From positions 148,846,347 through 148,910,346 of the forward strand of contig NC_071387.1 of NCBI RefSeq assembly GCF_022682495.2: a stretch of DNA of 64,000 bases, in the 5' to 3' direction. The translations under genes were made by a program, and so were the position numbers. This DNA comes from Desmodus rotundus. Its lineage: Eukaryota; Chordata; Mammalia; Chiroptera; Phyllostomidae. Positions 10,505 through 22,293 of this stretch are shown one piece after another. Each line of letters starts with the position of its first letter. The first letter of the stretch is position 1. The notes beneath the pieces are model-generated. The model was not told the origin of the DNA and did no database searches. It was given only the letters and a program-made list of their open reading frames with translations.

Positions 10505-10675
10505 TTGGTGTCTGCAAAAGGCATTCACCTGCGGCCAACCTGGGCCCCCGAGAGCAAGACCATGACCCATGGCAGGAGCCTGGGGAGGCCACTGGAGCCA
10601 CGGGGGCCAGGCCTGGGGATTTTGCCGGGGTTCTCTCGGGGCCCAGGCGTCCTCTCTCGCCCGGGGAGTGCCCAC

Positions 10676-11019
10676 GCCGTCCCTTGACCCCCGCAGGACA
10701 CCTGCATCCAGCGATAAGCGGCCCTCTGCCTCCATGGGGCTCGGAAACAAGGGGCCGGGGTGCGAGCAACTGGCCTACGTGGCGGCAAACCCGCAGACCC
10801 CTCTGTCACGTCCCCACCACTGCGAAGATCCCCCTGTTCTTCCATCCGCCGTCCCTTGAACCCCGCAGGACACCTGCATCCAGCGATAAGCGGCCCTCTG
10901 CCTCCATGGGGCTCGGAAACAAGGGGCCGGGGTGCGAGCAACGGGCCTACGTGGCGGCAAACCCGCAGACCCCTCTGTCACGTCCCCACCACTGCGAAGA
11001 TCCCCCTGTTCTTCCATCC
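10676..11019 (+). repeat. 172-bp internal tandem duplication in unit 11
   Basis: The stretch beginning gccgtccc at 10,676 begins again at 10,848, offset 172 bp. The first pass stops inside the left palindrome arm (half arm 10830-10848) and the second continues through a full palindrome. Both passes share the rare acccctctgtcacg, but the second has ttgaacccc and caacgggcc, so they have diverged or come from different donors. Confidence 0.93.
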
Positions 11020-11057
11020 GTAAAGGGGTCCCCCTTTACGGATGGAAGAACAGGGGG
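11002..11057. repeat. Complete palindrome after the 172-bp duplication
   Basis: A normal 27-base-arm palindrome with centre tc, only 172 bp after the broken half arm at 10830-10848. Confidence 0.93.
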
Positions 11058-11644
11058 GAGGCCCCCAGGAGATGGCTTTCCTCCGAGCCGCGGCTGCTTA
11101 GTTTGGGGCCCAGAAGCGGGGCCGCGCATGCGCAGGCACGCCCCCTCACCACAAGCCTGTCTGCGGGCAACGGGCCCCGCCCTTGAGATATCTTGCCCGG
11201 TTCACAGGGTCCCTGGGGTCGTGTCCGGGAAACAGAAGTCCTCCCTGCCACCCAGAGGACCCCGCGTTTTCTCTTGGACCCCACTGGCCAGCAGCTCTCC
11301 AACCCCGGCAGAGGCAGAGTGCCCAGGGAAGACCTGGGGACCTAGGGCCGGGGAGGGGGGCCGGCCGCTGTACAGCTCCAGATGGAGTGGGCCATGTGGG
11401 CGGAACCCACACCCACCGAGGGGTTCTCCCGGGGGGACTCAGGCCTGAGCCCAGCCTGGCGGTTAAGAGTCCGGCCCTGGCTCAAACTACCCCCCCCCTG
11501 CCCCCAGGAGGCCAACGTGGACCTGGCGACTGCCACCCTCTAAAGTCTGGTCTAAACTACGCAAGAAGCGACTGTGACCGCTGAGACCTCGGTCCCACGG
11601 AGACCAACCCCCCTCTCCGTGAAGGCATCCCCGGCCTCCGGTAC

Positions 11645-12613
11645 TTGGTGTCTGCAAAAGGCATTCACCTGTGGCCAACCTGGGCACCCGTGAGCAAGAC
11701 GATGCCCAATGGCAGGATCCTGGGGAGGCCACAGGAGCCACGGGGGCCAGGGCTGGGGATTTTGCCGGGGTTCTCTCGGGGCCCAGGCGTCCTCTCTCGC
11801 CCGGGGAGTGCCCACGCCGTCCCTTGACCCCCGCAGGACACCTGCATCCAGCGATAAGCGGCCCTCTGCCTCCATGGGGCTCGGAAACAAGGGGCAGGGG
11901 TGCGAGCAACTGGCCTACGTGGCGGCAAACCCGCAGACCCCTCCGTCACGTCCCCACCACTGCGAAGATCCCCCTGTTCTTCCATCCGTAAAGGGGTCCC
12001 CCTTTACGGATGGAAGAACAGGGGGGAGGCCCCCAGGAGATGGCTTTCCTCCGAGCCGCGGCTGCTTAGTTTGGGGCCCAGAAGCGGGGCCGCGCAAGCG
12101 CGGGCAGGCCCCCTCACCACAAGCCTGTCTGCGGGCAACGGGCCCCGCCCTTGAGATATCTTGCCAGGTTCACAGGGTCCCTGGGGTCGTGTCCGGGGAA
12201 ACGGAAGTCCTCCCTGCCACCCAGAGGACCCCGCGTTTTCTCTTGGACCCCACTGGCCAGCAGATCTCCAACCCCGGCAGAGGCAGAGTGCCAAGGGAAG
12301 ACCTGGGGACCTAGGGCCGGGGAGGGGGGCCGGCCGCTGTACAGCTCCAGATGGAGTGGGCCATGTGGGCGGAACCCACACCCACCGAGGGGTTCTCCCG
12401 GGGGGCCCCAGGCCTGAGCCCTGCCTGGGCGGTTAAGAGTCCTGCCCTGGCTCAAACTGCCCCCCCCTGCCCCCAGGAGGCAAACTTGGACCTGGCGACT
12501 GCCACCCTCTAAAGTCTGGTCTAAACTACGCAAGAAGCGACTGTGACCGCTGAGACCTCGGTCCCCCGGAGACCAACCCCCCTCTCCGTGAAGGCATCCC
12601 CGGCCTCCGGTAC
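11645..12613 (+). repeat. Unit 12, type g
   Basis: cctgtggccaacctgggcac, gatgcccaatggcaggatcc, ggggcaggggtgcg, gcgcaagcgc, cagatctcc, ccaagggaag and ggggggcccc define the type. Confidence 0.92.
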
Positions 12614-13582
12614 TTGGTGTCTGCAAAAGGCATTCACCTGCGGCTAACCTGGGCCCCCGTGAGCAAGACCATGCCCCATGGCAGGAGCCTGGGGAGGCCA
12701 CTGGAGCCACGGGGGCCAGGGCTGGGGATTTTGCCGGGGTTCTCTCGGGGCCCAGGCGTCCTCTCTCGCCCGGGGAGTGCCCACGCCGTCCCTTGACCCC
12801 CGCAGGACACCTGCATCCAGCGATAAGCGGCCCTCTGCCTCCATGGGGCTCGGAAACAAGGGGCCCGTGTGCGAGCAACTGGCCTACGTGGCGGCAAACC
12901 CGCAGACCCCTCCGTCACGTCCCCACCACTGCGAAGATCCCCCTGTTCTTCCATCCGTAAAGGGGTCCCCCTTTACGGATGGAAGAACAGGGGGGAGGCC
13001 CCCAGGAGATGGCTTTCCTCCGAGCCGCGGCTGCTTAGTTTGGGGCCCAGAAGCGGGGCAGCGCAAGCGCGGGCAGGCCCCCTCACCACAAGCCTGTCTG
13101 CGGGCAACGGACCCCGCCCTTGAGATATCTTGCCAGGTTCACAGGGTCCCTGGGGTCGTGTCCGGGGAAACGGAAGTCCTCCCTGCCACCCAGAGGACCC
13201 CGCGTTTTCTCTTGGAACCTACTTGCCAGCAGCTCTCCAACCCCGGCAGAGGCAGAGTGCCCAGGGAAGACCTGGGGACCTAGGGCCGGGGAGGGGGGCC
13301 GGCCGCTGTTCAGCTCCAGATGGAGTGGGCCATGTGGTCGGAACCCACACCCACCGAGGGGTTCTCCCGGGGGGACTCAGGCCTGAGCCCTGCCTGGGCG
13401 GTTAAGAGTACTGCCCTGGCTCAAACTGCCCCCCCCCGCCCCCAGGAGGCATACGTGGACCTGGCCACTGCCACTCTCTAAAGTCTGGTCTAAACTACGC
13501 AAGAAGCGACTGTGACTGCTGAGACCTCGGTCCCCCAGAGACCAACCCCCCTCTCCGTGAAGGCATCCCCGGCCTCCGGTAC
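12614..13582 (+). repeat. Unit 13, type C
   Basis: ggggcccgtgtgcg, gggcagcgcaagcgc, ggaacctacttgcc, tggtcgg, ending with ggcatacgtgg and gactgctgag. Confidence 0.92.
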
Positions 13583-14549
13583 TTGGTGTCTGCAAAAGGC
13601 ATTCACCTGCGGCTAACCTGGGCCCCCGTGAGCAAGACCATGCCCCATGGCAGGAGCCTGGTGAGGCCACTGGAGCCACGGGGGCAGGGCTGGGGATTTT
13701 GCCGGGGTTCTCTCGGGGCCCAGGCGTCCTCTCTCGCCCGGGGAGTGCCCACGCCGTCCCTTGACCCCCGCAGGACACCTGCATCCAGCGATAAGCGGCC
13801 CTCTGCCTCCATGGGGCTCGGAAACAAGGGGCCGGGGTGCGAGCAACTGGCCTACGTGGCGGCAAACCCGCAGACCCCTCCGTCACGTCCCCACCACTGC
13901 GAAGATCCCCCTGTTCTTCCATCCGTAAAGGGGTCCCCCTTTACGGATGGAAGAACAGGGGGGAGGCCCCCAGGAGATGGCTTTCCTCCGAACCGCGGCT
14001 GCTTAGTTTGGGGCCCAGAAGCGGGGCCGCGCATGCGCGGGCAGGCCCCCTCACCACAAGCCTGTCTGCGGGCAACGGGCCCCGCCCTTGAGATATCTTG
14101 CCCGGTTCACAGGGTCCCTGGGGTCGTGTCCGGGGAAACGGAAGTCCTCCCTGCCACCCAGAGGACCCCGCGTTTTCTCTTGGACCCCACAGGCCAGCAG
14201 CTCTCCAACCCCGCCAGAGGCAGAGTGCCCAGGGAAGACCTGGGGACCTAGGGCCGGGGAGGGGGGCCGGCCGCTGTACAGCTCCAGATCGAGTGGGCCA
14301 TGTGGGCGGAACCCACACCCACCGAGGGGTTCTCCCGGTGGGACTCAGGCCTGAGCCCAGCCTGGCGGTTAAGAGTCCGGCCCTGGCTCAAACTGCCCCC
14401 CCCCGCCCCCAGGAGGCAAACGTGGACCTGGCGACTGCCACCCTCTAAGGTCTGGTCTAAACTACGCAAGAAGCGACTGTGACCGCTGAGACCTCGGTCC
14501 CCCGGAGACCAACCCCCCTCTCCGTGAAGGCATCCCCGGCCTCCGGTAC
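13583..14549 (+). repeat. Unit 14, type D
   Basis: gcctggtgaggcc, cgaaccgcgg, accccacaggcc, accccgccagagg, agatcgagtggg, cccggtggg. Confidence 0.92.
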
Positions 14550-15519
14550 TTGGTGTCTGCAAAAGGCATTCACCTGCGGCTAACCTGGGCCCCCGTGAGC
14601 AAGACCATGCCCCATGGCAGGAGCCTGGGGAGGCCACTGGAGCCACGGGGGCAGGGCTGGGGATTTTGCCGGGGTTCTCTCGGGGCCCAGGCGTCCTCTC
14701 TCGCCCGGGGAGTGCCCACGCCGTCCCTTGACCCCCACAGGACACCTGCATCCAGCGATAAGCGGTCCTCTGCCTCCAAGGGGCTCGGAAACAAGGGGCC
14801 GGGGAGCGAGCAACTGGCCTACGTGGCGGCAAACCCGCAGACCCCCCCGTCACGTCCCCACCACTGCGAAGATCCCCCTGTTCTTCCATCCGTAAAGGGG
14901 TCCCCCTTTACGGATGGAAGAACAGGGGGGAGGCCCCCAGGAGATGGCTTTCCTCCGAGCCGCGGCTGCTTAGTTTGGGGCCCAGAAGCGGGGCCGCGCA
15001 TGCGCAGGCAGGCCGCCTCACCACAAGCCTGTCTGCGGCCAACGGGCCCCGCCCTTGAGATATCTTGCCAGGTTCACAGGGTCCCTGGGGTCGTGTCCGG
15101 GGAAACGGAAGTCCTCCCTGCCACCCAGACGACCCCGCGTTTTCTCTTGGACCACATTTGCCAGCAGCTCTCCAACCCCGGCAGAGGCAGAGTGCCCAGG
15201 GAAGACCTGGGGACCTAGGGCCGGGGAGGTGGGCCGGCCGCTGTACAGCTCCAGATGGAGTGGGCCATGTGGGCGGAACCCACACCCACCGAGGAGTTCT
15301 CCTGGGGGGACCTAGGCCTGAGCCCTGCCTGGGCGGTTAAGAGTCCTGCCCTGGCTCAAACTGCCCCCCCCCCTGCCCCCAGGAGGCAAACTTGGACCTG
15401 GCGACTGCCACCCTCTAAAGTCTGGTCTAAACTACGCAAGAAGCGACTGTGACCGCTGAGATCTTGGTCCCCCGGAGACCAACCCCCCTCTCCGTGAAGG
15501 CATCCCCGGCCTCCGGTAC
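14550..15519 (+). repeat. Unit 15, type E
   Basis: ttgacccccacagg, cggtcctctg, ctccaaggggctc, ggggagcgagc, accacatttgcc, ggggaggtgggcc, ctgagatcttgg. Confidence 0.92.
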
Positions 15520-16486
15520 TTGGTGTCTGCAAAAGGCATTCACCTGCGGCTAACCTGGGCCCCCGTGAGCAAGACCATGCCCCATGGCAGGAGCCTGGGA
15601 GGCCACTGGAGCCACGGGGGCCAGGGCTGGGGATTTTGCCGGGGTTCTCTCGGGGCCCAGGCGTCCTCTCTCGCCCGGGGAGTGCCCACGCCGTCCCTTG
15701 ACCCCCGCAGGACACCTGCATCCAGCGATAAGCGGCCCTCTGCCTCCATGGGGCTCGGAAACAAGGGGCCGGGGTGCGAGCAACTGGCCTACGTGGCGGC
15801 AAACCCGCCGACCCCTCCGTCACGTCCCCACCACTGCGAAGATCCCCCTGTTCTTCCATCCGTAAAGGGGTCCCCTTTACGGATGGAAGAACAGGGGGGA
15901 GGCCCCCAGGAGATGGCTTTCCTCCGAGCCGCGGCTGCTTAGTTTGGGGCCCAGAAGCGGGGCAGCGCAAGCGCGGGCAGGCCCCCTCACCACAAGCCTG
16001 TCTGCGGGCAACGGACCCCGCCCTTGAGATATCTTGCCAGGTTCACAGGGTCCCTGGGGTCGTGTCCGGGGAAACGGAAGTCCTCCCTGCCACCCAGAGG
16101 ACCCCGCGTTTTCTCTTGGAACCTACTTGCCAGCAGCTCTCCAACCCCGGCAGAGGCAGAGTGCCCAGGGAAGACCTGGGGACCTAGGGCCGGGGAGGGG
16201 GGCCGGCCGCTGTTCAGCTCCAGATGGAGTGGGCCATGTGGTCGGAACCCACACCCACCGAGGGGTTCTCCCGGGGGGACTCAGGCCTGAGCCCTGCCTG
16301 GGCGGTTAAGAGTACTGCCCTGGCTCAAACTGCCCCCCCCCGCCCCCAGGAGGCATACGTGGACCTGGCCACTGCCACTCTCTAAAGTCTGGTCTAAACT
16401 ACGCAAGAAGCGACTGTGACTGCTGAGACCTCGGTCCCCCAGAGACCAACCCCCCTCTCCGTGAAGGCATCCCCGGCCTCCGGTAC
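15520..16486 (+). repeat. Unit 16, F/C hybrid
   Basis: First half type F (gagcctgggaggcc, cccgccgacc, palindrome centre ggggtcccc). Second half type C (gcgcaagcgc, ggaacctacttgcc, tggtcgg). The switch lies between about 15,882 and 15,962. Confidence 0.9.
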
Positions 16487-17454
16487 TTGGTGTCTGCAAA
16501 AGGCATTCACCTGCGGCTAACCTGGGCCCCCGTGAGCAAGACCATGCCCCATGGCAGGAGCCTGGTGAGGCCACTGGAGCCACGGGGGCAGGGCTGGGGA
16601 TTTTGCCGGGGTTCTCTCGGGGCCCAGGCGTCCTCTCTCGCCCGGGGAGTGCCCACGCCGTCCCTTGACCCCCGCAGGACACCTGCATCCAGCGATAAGC
16701 GGCCCTCTGCCTCCATGGGGCTCGGAAACAAGGGGCCGGGGTGCGAGCAACTGGCCTACGTGGCGGCAAACCCGCAGACCCCTCCGTCACGTCCCCACCA
16801 CTGCGAAGATCCCCCTGTTCTTCCATCCGTAAAGGGGTCCCCCTTTACGGATGGAAGAAGAGGGGGGAGGCCCCCAGGAGATGGCTTTCCTCCGAACCGC
16901 GGCTGCTTAGTTTGGGGCCCAGAAGCGGGGCCGCGCATGCGCGGGCAGGCCCCCTCACCACAAGCCTGTCTGCGGGCAACGGGCCCCGCCCTTGAGATAT
17001 CTTGCCCGGTTCACAGGGTCCCTGGGGTCGTGTCCGGGGAAACGGAAGTCCTCCCTGCCACCCAGAGGACCCCGCGTTTTCTCTTGGACCCCACAGGCCA
17101 GCAGCTCTCCAACCCCGCCAGAGGCAGAGTGCCCAGGGAAGACCTGGGGACCTAGGGCCGGGGAGGGGGGCCGGCCGCTGTACAGCTCCAGATCGAGTGG
17201 GCCATGTGGGCGGAACCCACACCCACCGAGGGGTTCTCCCGGTGGGACTCAGGCCTGAGCCCAGCCTGGCGGTTAAGAGTCCGGCCCTGGCTCAAACTGC
17301 CCCCCCCCCGCCCCCAGGAGGCAAACGTGGACCTGGCGACTGCCACCCTCTAAGGTCTGGTCTAAACTACGCAAGAAGCGACTGTGACCGCTGAGACCTC
17401 GGTCCCCCGGAGACCAACCCCCCTCTCCGTGAAGGCATCCCCGGCCTCCGGTAC
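16487..17454 (+). repeat. Unit 17, type D
   Basis: Like unit 14, with aagaagagggggg changing the right palindrome arm near 16,856. Confidence 0.92.
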
Positions 17455-18424
17455 TTGGTGTCTGCAAAAGGCATTCACCTGCGGCTAACCTGGGCCCCCG
17501 TGAGCAAGACCATGCCCCATGGCAGGAGCCTGGGGAGGCCACTGGAGCCACGGGGGCAGGGCTGGGGATTTTGCCGGGGTTCTCTCGGGGCCCAGGCGTC
17601 CTCTCTCGCCCGGGGAGTGCCCACGCCGTCCCTTGACCCCCACAGGACACCTGCATCCAGCGATAAGCGGTCCTCTGCCTCCAAGGGGCTCGGAAACAAG
17701 GGGCCGGGGAGCGAGCAACTGGCCTACGTGGCGGCAAACCCGCAGACCCCCCCGTCACGTCCCCACCACTGCGAAGATCCCCCTGTTCTTCCATCCGTAA
17801 AGGGGTCCCCCTTTACGGATGGAAGAACAGGGGGGAGGCCCCCAGGAGATGGCTTTCCTCCGAGCCGCGGCTGCTTAGTTTGGGGCCCAGAAGCGGGGCC
17901 GCGCATGCGCAGGCAGGCCGCCTCACCACAAGCCTGTCTGCGGCCAACGGGCCCCGCCCTTGAGATATCTTGCCAGGTTCACAGGGTCACTGGGGTCGTG
18001 TCCGGGGAAACGGAAGTCCTCCCTGCCACCCAGACGACCCCGCGTTTTCTCTTGGACCACATTTGCCAGCAGCTCTCCAACCCCGGCAGAGGCAGAGTGC
18101 CCAGGGAAGACCTGGGGACCTAGGGCCGGGGAGGTGGGCCGGCCGCTGTACAGCTCCAGATGGAGTGGGCCATGTGGGCGGAACCCACACCCACCGAGGA
18201 GTTCTCCTGGGGGGACCTAGGCCTGAGCCCTGCCTGGGCGGTTAAGAGTCCTGCCCTGGCTCAAACTGCCCCCCCCCCTGCCCCCAGGAGGCAAACTTGG
18301 ACCTGGCGACTGCCACCCTCTAAAGTCTGGTCTAAACTACGCAAGAAGCGACTGTGACCGCTGAGACCTCGGTCCCCCGGAGACCAACCCCCCTCTCCGT
18401 GAAGGCATCCCCGGCCTCCGGTAC
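17455..18424 (+). repeat. Unit 18, type E with g/C-type end
   Basis: Type E but with gggtcactgg near 17,985 and ctgagacctcgg at its end, so the last 100 bases or so come from another subtype. Confidence 0.9.
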
Positions 18425-19394
18425 TTGGTGTCTGCAAAAGGCATTCACCTGCGGCTAACCTGGGCCCCCGTGAGCAAGACCATGCCCCATGGCAGGAGCC
18501 TGGGGAGGCCACTGGAGCCACGGGGGCCAGGGCTGGGGATTTTGCCGGGGTTCTCTCGGGGCCCAGGCGTCCTCTCTCGCCCGGGGAGTGCCCACGCCGT
18601 CCCTTGACCCCCGCAGGACACCTGCATCCAGCGATAAGCGGCCCTCTGCCTCCATGGGGCTCGGAAACAAGGGGCCCGTGTGCGAGCAACTGGCCTACGT
18701 GGCGGCAAACCCGCAGACCCCTCCGTCACGTCCCCACCACTGCGAAGATCCCCCTGTTCTTCCATCCGTAAAGGGGTCCCCCTTTACGGATGGAAGAACA
18801 GGGGGGAGGCCCCCAGGAGATGGCTTTCCTCCGAGCCGCGGCTGCTTAGTTTGGGGCCCAGAAGCGGGGCAGCGCAAGCGCGGGCAGGCCCCCTCACCAC
18901 AAGCCTGTCTGCGGGCAACGGACCCCGCCCTTGAGATATCTTGCCAGGTTCACAGGGTCCCTGGGGTCGTGTCCGGGGAAACGGAAGTCCTCCCTGCCAC
19001 CCAGAGGACCCCGCGTTTTCTCTTGGAACCTACTTGCCAGCAGCTCTCCAACCCCGGCAGAGGCAGAGTGCCCAGGGAAGACCTGGGGACCTAGGGCCGG
19101 GGAGGGGGGCCGGCCGCTGTTCAGCTCCAGATGGAGTGGGCCATGTGGTCGGAACCCACACCCACCGAGGGGTTCTCCCGGGGGGACTCAGGCCTGAGCC
19201 CTGCCTGGGCGGTTAAGAGTACTGCCCTGGCTCAAACTGCCCCCCCCCCGCCCCCAGGAGGCATACGTGGACCTGGCCACTGCCACTCTCTAAAGTCTGG
19301 TCTAAACTACGCAAGAAGCGACTGTGACTGCTGAGACCTCGGTCCCCCAGAGACCAACCCCCCTCTCCGTGAAGGCATCCCCGGCCTCCGGTAC
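18425..19394 (+). repeat. Unit 19, type C
   Basis: Same diagnostics as unit 13, including the altered gcgcaagcgc. Confidence 0.92.
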
Positions 19395-20361
19395 TTGGTG
19401 TCTGCAAAAGGCATTCACCTGCGGCTAACCTGGGCCCCCGTGAGCAAGACCATGCCCCATGGCAGGAGCCTGGTGAGGCCACTGGAGCCACGGGGGCAGG
19501 GCTGGGGATTTTGCCGGGGTTCTCTCGGGGCCCAGGCGTCCTCTCTCGCCCGGGGAGTGCCCACGCCGTCCCTTGACCCCCGCAGGACACCTGCATCCAG
19601 CGATAAGCGGCCCTCTGCCTCCATGGGGCTCGGAAACAAGGGGCCGGGGTGCGAGCAACTGGCCTACGTGGCGGCAAACCCGCAGACCCCTCCGTCACGT
19701 CCCCACCACTGCGAAGATCCCCCTGTTCTTCCATCCGTAAAGGGGTCCCCCTTTACGGATGGAAGAACAGGGGGGAGGCCCCCAGGAGATGGCTTTCCTC
19801 CGAACCGCGGCTGCTTAGTTTGGGGCCCAGAAGCGGGGCCGCGCATGCGCGGGCAGGCCCCCTCACCACAAGCCTGTCTGCGGGCAACGGGCCCCGCCCT
19901 TGAGATATCTTGCCCGGTTCACAGGGTCCCTGGGGTCGTGTCCGGGGAAACGGAAGTCCTCCCTGCCACCCAGAGGACCCCGCGTTTTCTCTTGGACCCC
20001 ACAGGCCAGCAGCTCTCCAACCCCGCCAGAGGCAGAGTGCCCAGGGAAGACCTGGGGACCTAGGGCCGGGGAGGGGGGCCGGCCGCTGTACAGCTCCAGA
20101 TCGAGTGGGCCATGTGGGCGGAACCCACACCCACCGAGGGGTTCTCCCGGTGGGACTCAGGCCTGAGCCCAGCCTGGCGGTTAAGAGTCCGGCCCTGGCT
20201 CAAACTGCCCCCCCCCGCCCCCAGGAGGCAAACGTGGACCTGGCGACTGCCACCCTCTAAGGTCTGGTCTAAACTACGCAAGAAGCGACTGTGACCGCTG
20301 AGACCTCGGTCCCCCGGAGACCAACCCCCCTCTCCGTGAAGGCATCCCCGGCCTCCGGTAC
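19395..20361 (+). repeat. Unit 20, type D
   Basis: Same diagnostics as unit 14. Confidence 0.92.
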
Positions 20362-21331
20362 TTGGTGTCTGCAAAAGGCATTCACCTGCGGCTAACCTGG
20401 GCCCCCGTGAGCAAGACCATGCCCCATGGCAGGAGCCTGGGGAGGCCACTGGAGCCACGGGGGCAGGGCTGGGGATTTTGCCGGGGTTCTCTCGGGGCCC
20501 AGGCGTCCTCTCTCGCCCGGGGAGTGCCCACGCCGTCCCTTGACCCCCACAGGACACCTGCATCCAGCGATAAGCGGTCCTCTGCCTCCAAGGGGCTCGG
20601 AAACAAGGGGCCGGGGAGCGAGCAACTGGCCTACGTGGCGGCAAACCCGCAGACCCCCCCGTCACGTCCCCACCACTGCGAAGATCCCCCTGTTCTTCCA
20701 TCCGTAAAGGGGTCCCCCTTTACGGATGGAAGAACAGGGGGGAGGCCCCCAGGAGATGGCTTTCCTCCGAGCCGCGGCTGCTTAGTTTGGGGCCCAGAAG
20801 CGGGGCCGCGCATGCGCAGGCAGGCCGCCTCACCACAAGCCTGTCTGCGGCCAACGGGCCCCGCCCTTGAGATATCTTGCCAGGTTCACAGGGTCCCTGG
20901 GGTCGTGTCCGGGGAAACGGAAGTCCTCCCTGCCACCCAGACGACCCCGCGTTTTCTCTTGGACCACATTTGCCAGCAGCTCTCCAACCCCGGCAGAGGC
21001 AGAGTGCCCAGGGAAGACCTGGGGACCTAGGGCCGGGGAGGTGGGCCGGCCGCTGTACAGCTCCAGATGGAGTGGGCCATGTGGGCGGAACCCACACCCA
21101 CCGAGGAGTTCTCCTGGGGGGACCTAGGCCTGAGCCCTGCCTGGGCGGTTAAGAGTCCTGCCCTGGCTCAAACTGCCCCCCCCCCTGCCCCCAGGAGGCA
21201 AACTTGGACCTGGCGACTGCCACCCTCTAAAGTCTGGTCTAAACTACGCAAGAAGCGACTGTGACCGCTGAGATCTTGGTCCCCCGGAGACCAACCCCCC
21301 TCTCCGTGAAGGCATCCCCGGCCTCCGGTAC
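20362..21331 (+). repeat. Unit 21, type E
   Basis: Same diagnostics as unit 15; it ends with ctgagatcttgg. Confidence 0.92.
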
Positions 21332-22293
21332 TTGGTGTCTGCAAAAGGCATTCACCTGCGGCTAACCTGGGCCCCCGTGAGCAAGACCATGCCCCAGGCA
21401 GGAGCCTGGGAGGCCACTGGAGCCACGGGGGCCAGGGCTGGGGATTTTGCCGGGGTTCTCTCGGGGCCCAGGCGTCCTCTCTCGCCCGGGGAGTGCCCAC
21501 GCCGTCCCTTGACCCCCGCAGGACACCTGCATCCAGCGATAAGCGGCCCTCTGCCTCCATGGGGCTCGGAAACAAGGGGCCGGGGTGCGAGCAACTGGCC
21601 TACGTGGCGGCAAACCCGCCGACCCCTCCGTCACGTCCCCACCACTGCGAAGATCCCCCTGTTCTTCCATCCGTAAAGGGGTCCCCTTACGGATGGAAGA
21701 ACAGGGGGGAGGCCCCCAGGAGATGGCTTTCCTCCGAGCCGCGGCTGCTTAGTTTGGAGCCCAGAAGCGGGGCGCGCATGCGCAGCAGGCCCCCTTACCA
21801 CAAGCCTGTCTGCGGGCAACGGGCCCCGCCCTTGAGATATCTTGCCAGGTTCACAGGGTCCCTGGGGTCGTGTCCGGGGAAACGGAAATCCTCCCTGCCA
21901 CCCAGACGACCCCGCGTTTTCTCTTGGACCACACTTGCCAGCAGCTCTCCAACCCCGGCAGAGGCAGAGTGCCCAGGGAAGACCTGGGGACCTAGGGCCG
22001 GGGAGGGGGGCCGGCCGCTGTTCAGCTCCAGATGGAGTGGGCCATGTGGGCGGAACCCACACCCACCGAGGGGTTCTCCCGGGGGGACTCAGGCCTGAGC
22101 CCAGCCTGGCGGTTAAGAGTCCGGCCCTGGCTCAAACTACCCCCCCCCTGCCCCCAGGAGGCCAACGTGGACCTGGCGACTGCCACCCTGTAAAGTCTGG
22201 TCTAAACTACGCAAGAAGCGACTGTGACCGCTGAGACCTCGGACCCCGGAGACCAACCCCCCTCTCCGTGAAGGCATCCCCGGCCTCCGGTAC
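21332..22293 (+). repeat. Unit 22, type F (shortest, 962 bp)
   Basis: gccccaggcaggagcc lacks bases of the usual ccccatggcagg near 21,394. Palindrome centre ggggtccccttacgg, one T short in the right arm. gagcccagaagc, catgcgcagcagg, cccccttacc, accacacttgcc, gaggccaacg, caccctgtaaag and the short tcggaccccgg near 22,240. Confidence 0.92.

Larger units (their letters stand above)
1..11100 (+). repeat. Domain A: four-unit higher-order repeat a-b-c-d
   Basis: Units 0-10 and the start of unit 11 follow the order a,b,c,d,a,b,c,d,a,b,c,d with near identity between copies 3,876 bp apart. Type a has cccgtggag, ttgaacccc, ctcagaaac and tttgtggccc. Type b has gcaaaagtcattc, gggtgcccttt and gggtcactgg. 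Type c has gcaaccggcccc, cagggatgacc and cccgtgggg. Type d has gtcggggaaac, ggaacccacttgcc and tggtcgg. The domain ends in unit 11, which turns into domain-B-like sequence after its 172-bp duplication. Confidence 0.93.
7599..11644 (+). repeat. Higher-order copy 3 (a-b-c-d*), 4,046 bp, enlarged
   Basis: A type a-b-c series followed by unit 11, which starts as type d and is lengthened by 172 bp. It then changes to domain-B-like sequence, so this copy is the domain boundary. Confidence 0.9.
10505..11644 (+). repeat. Unit 11, d / domain-B hybrid with 172-bp internal duplication (1,140 bp)
   Basis: Begins as type d (gcccccgagag, ccaggcctgg). At 10,848 the left palindrome arm stops and the sequence returns to gccgtccc, already seen at 10,676. 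The second pass then runs through a complete palindrome (11002-11057). After that, gcgcaggcacg, gtccgggaaacag, ctcaaactacccc and gaggccaacg place the rest with F-like sequence of domain B. Confidence 0.93.
12614..15519 (+). repeat. C-D-E trio, first copy, about 2.9 kb
   Basis: Units 13-15. The same trio recurs near 16.0-18.4 kb and at 18425-21331, and once in domain B' (56193-59099). Confidence 0.88.
15950..18424 (+). repeat. C-D-E trio, second copy (C truncated by an F/C junction)
   Basis: The second half of unit 16 is type C (gcgcaagcgc, ggaacctacttgcc), while its first half is type F (gagcctgggaggcc, cccgccgacc). Units 17 and 18 are D and E. The E unit ends with ctgagacctcgg instead of ctgagatcttgg, placing another junction between about 18,280 and 18,365. 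Confidence 0.85.
18425..21331 (+). repeat. C-D-E trio, third copy
   Basis: Units 19-21, nearly identical to units 13-15. This copy is followed by F, as in domain B'. Confidence 0.88.

Noticed and set aside
12114..12878. 254-codon minus-strand open frame
   Set aside because: A shadow of GC-rich sequence present only where poly-C and centre lengths happen to keep it open; no start context, domain or conservation.
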